Shown here: positions 63,705 through 64,000 of the stretch, in pieces
Layout of the letters: the number at the start of each line of letters is the position of its first letter
Position numbering within the stretch: the stretch's first letter is position 1
NCBI RefSeq assembly: GCF_041154675.1
Contig: NZ_AP031322.1
Span: 744,001 to 808,000 of the forward strand
Direction: 5' to 3'
Source of the DNA: Sulfurisphaera javensis
GTDB lineage: Archaea > Thermoproteota > Thermoprotei_A > Sulfolobales > Sulfolobaceae
Length of the DNA stretch: 64,000 bases
The notes under the pieces: generated by a model
What the model saw: the letters and a program-made list of their open reading frames with translations, nothing else
What the model was told of the DNA's origin: nothing
Databases searched by the model: none
Program-made: the position numbers and the translations under genes

Positions 63705-63999
63705 CAATGCTATTACTTAGTCTCTCTAAATAATTATTTAAATCATTTATAAAGCTTGGAAAAACAGAAAGAACTGTCAGCATAGTTCTGTAATCTACTT
63801 CGTCATGAGCTCCTTTATTTCCAATAACCCTAAAGGCATTAAACACTGAGGAATAGTTTGCTAATTTACCATAAAATTTCATTTTTTCTTCTATTTTCTC
63901 TAGTATATCTACGAAGTTATAAAGAACTCTTAACCCTTTTCCCTCACATAATTCACTATTACTTACGTCATTCCACCCCTTTTTACTTGCGATAGAGCA
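63661..63999 (-). CDS. HEPN-like protein, 5' end beyond the window
   Basis: The frame is open from 63999 to the stop at 63661, at least 112 codons, with the start outside. It is helical, and FNAFRVIGNKGAHDEVD matches the R...GN..H helix seen in DUF4145-like HEPN proteins, which act as RNases or abortive-infection factors. The last 44 bases overlap the PIN-fusion gene, so the two are translated together. An internal ATG at 63882 is unlikely to be the true start because coding sequence continues upstream. Confidence 0.55.
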   Translation of the reverse strand, partial: CSIASKKGWNDVSNSELCEGKGLRVLYNFVDILEKIEEKMKFYGKLANYSSVFNAFRVIGNKGAHDEVDYRTMLTVLSVFPSFINDLNNYLERLSNSIDEGSNSNRSTNKGI

Positions 64000-64000
64000 T

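Overview
The window looks like chromosome from a member of the Sulfolobales (Thermoproteota), most likely Sulfurisphaera or a near relative. The evidence is low G+C, AT-rich TATA boxes about 25 bases before start codons with no leader, an aldolase / KDG kinase / GAPN cluster for the branched Entner-Doudoroff pathway, an Acidianus-type sulfide:quinone oxidoreductase, thermopsin-type and sedolisin-type secreted proteases, and many acid-environment membrane proteins. The genus is inferred from remembered sequence resemblance (the KDG kinase is close to, but not identical with, that of S. tokodaii); no search was run. I saw no rRNA, tRNA, CRISPR array or intact insertion sequence.

Layout. 0-3 kb: an ABC exporter, TrmO, and a ribbon-helix-helix protein with a helical partner. 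3-13.6 kb: a potassium channel with an unusual filter, two transporters, a membrane Fe-S protein behind a broken secreted-protein gene, a thioredoxin-like protein with no normal start codon, small proteins and a DEAD-box helicase. 14-21.6 kb: formate dehydrogenase catalytic subunit, a HipA-like protein, a LysO-type exporter, MFS, HAD, a cation exchanger and an EF1A-like protein. 21.9-26.6 kb: PQQ-type beta-propeller, a nuclease-helicase of the DUF2075 type, exonuclease III and a candidate C/D box sRNA. 26.6-31.2 kb: a four-gene ABC operon and a NiCoT-like transporter that share a palindromic promoter element, with a damaged HEPN/nucleotidyltransferase pair between them. 31-44 kb: a long thermopsin-like protein, amino-acid permeases, and kdgA-kdgK-gapN. 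44-50.4 kb: a lone molybdenum hydroxylase large subunit, sqr with a DUF1641 partner, and a frameshifted acetyl-CoA synthetase. 50.5-59.1 kb: sedolisin-type protease, DedA, DUF3834, creatininase, a winged-helix regulator and a second ABC system. 59.1-62.1 kb: a decayed region with degenerate repeats, gene fragments and an intact HEPN/nucleotidyltransferase pair. 62.1-64 kb: three overlapping genes (HEPN-like, Rossmann/CARF-like-PIN fusion, small membrane PH-like protein) running off the right edge.

How it fits together. Secreted acid proteases with several amino-acid permeases suit peptide scavenging. The kdgA-kdgK-gapN cluster carries sugar acids to 3-phosphoglycerate, and sqr and formate dehydrogenase could feed electrons to the quinone pool. 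The most novel-looking part is the right-hand end: a decayed, defence-like stretch with HEPN/MNT, and next to it a sensor-PIN nuclease candidate coupled to a HEPN-like protein and a membrane protein. Three genes are broken by one or two small lesions (secreted protein near 9.0-10.1 kb, acs near 49.2 kb, PH-like gene near 59.8 kb). I cannot tell true decay from sequence error.
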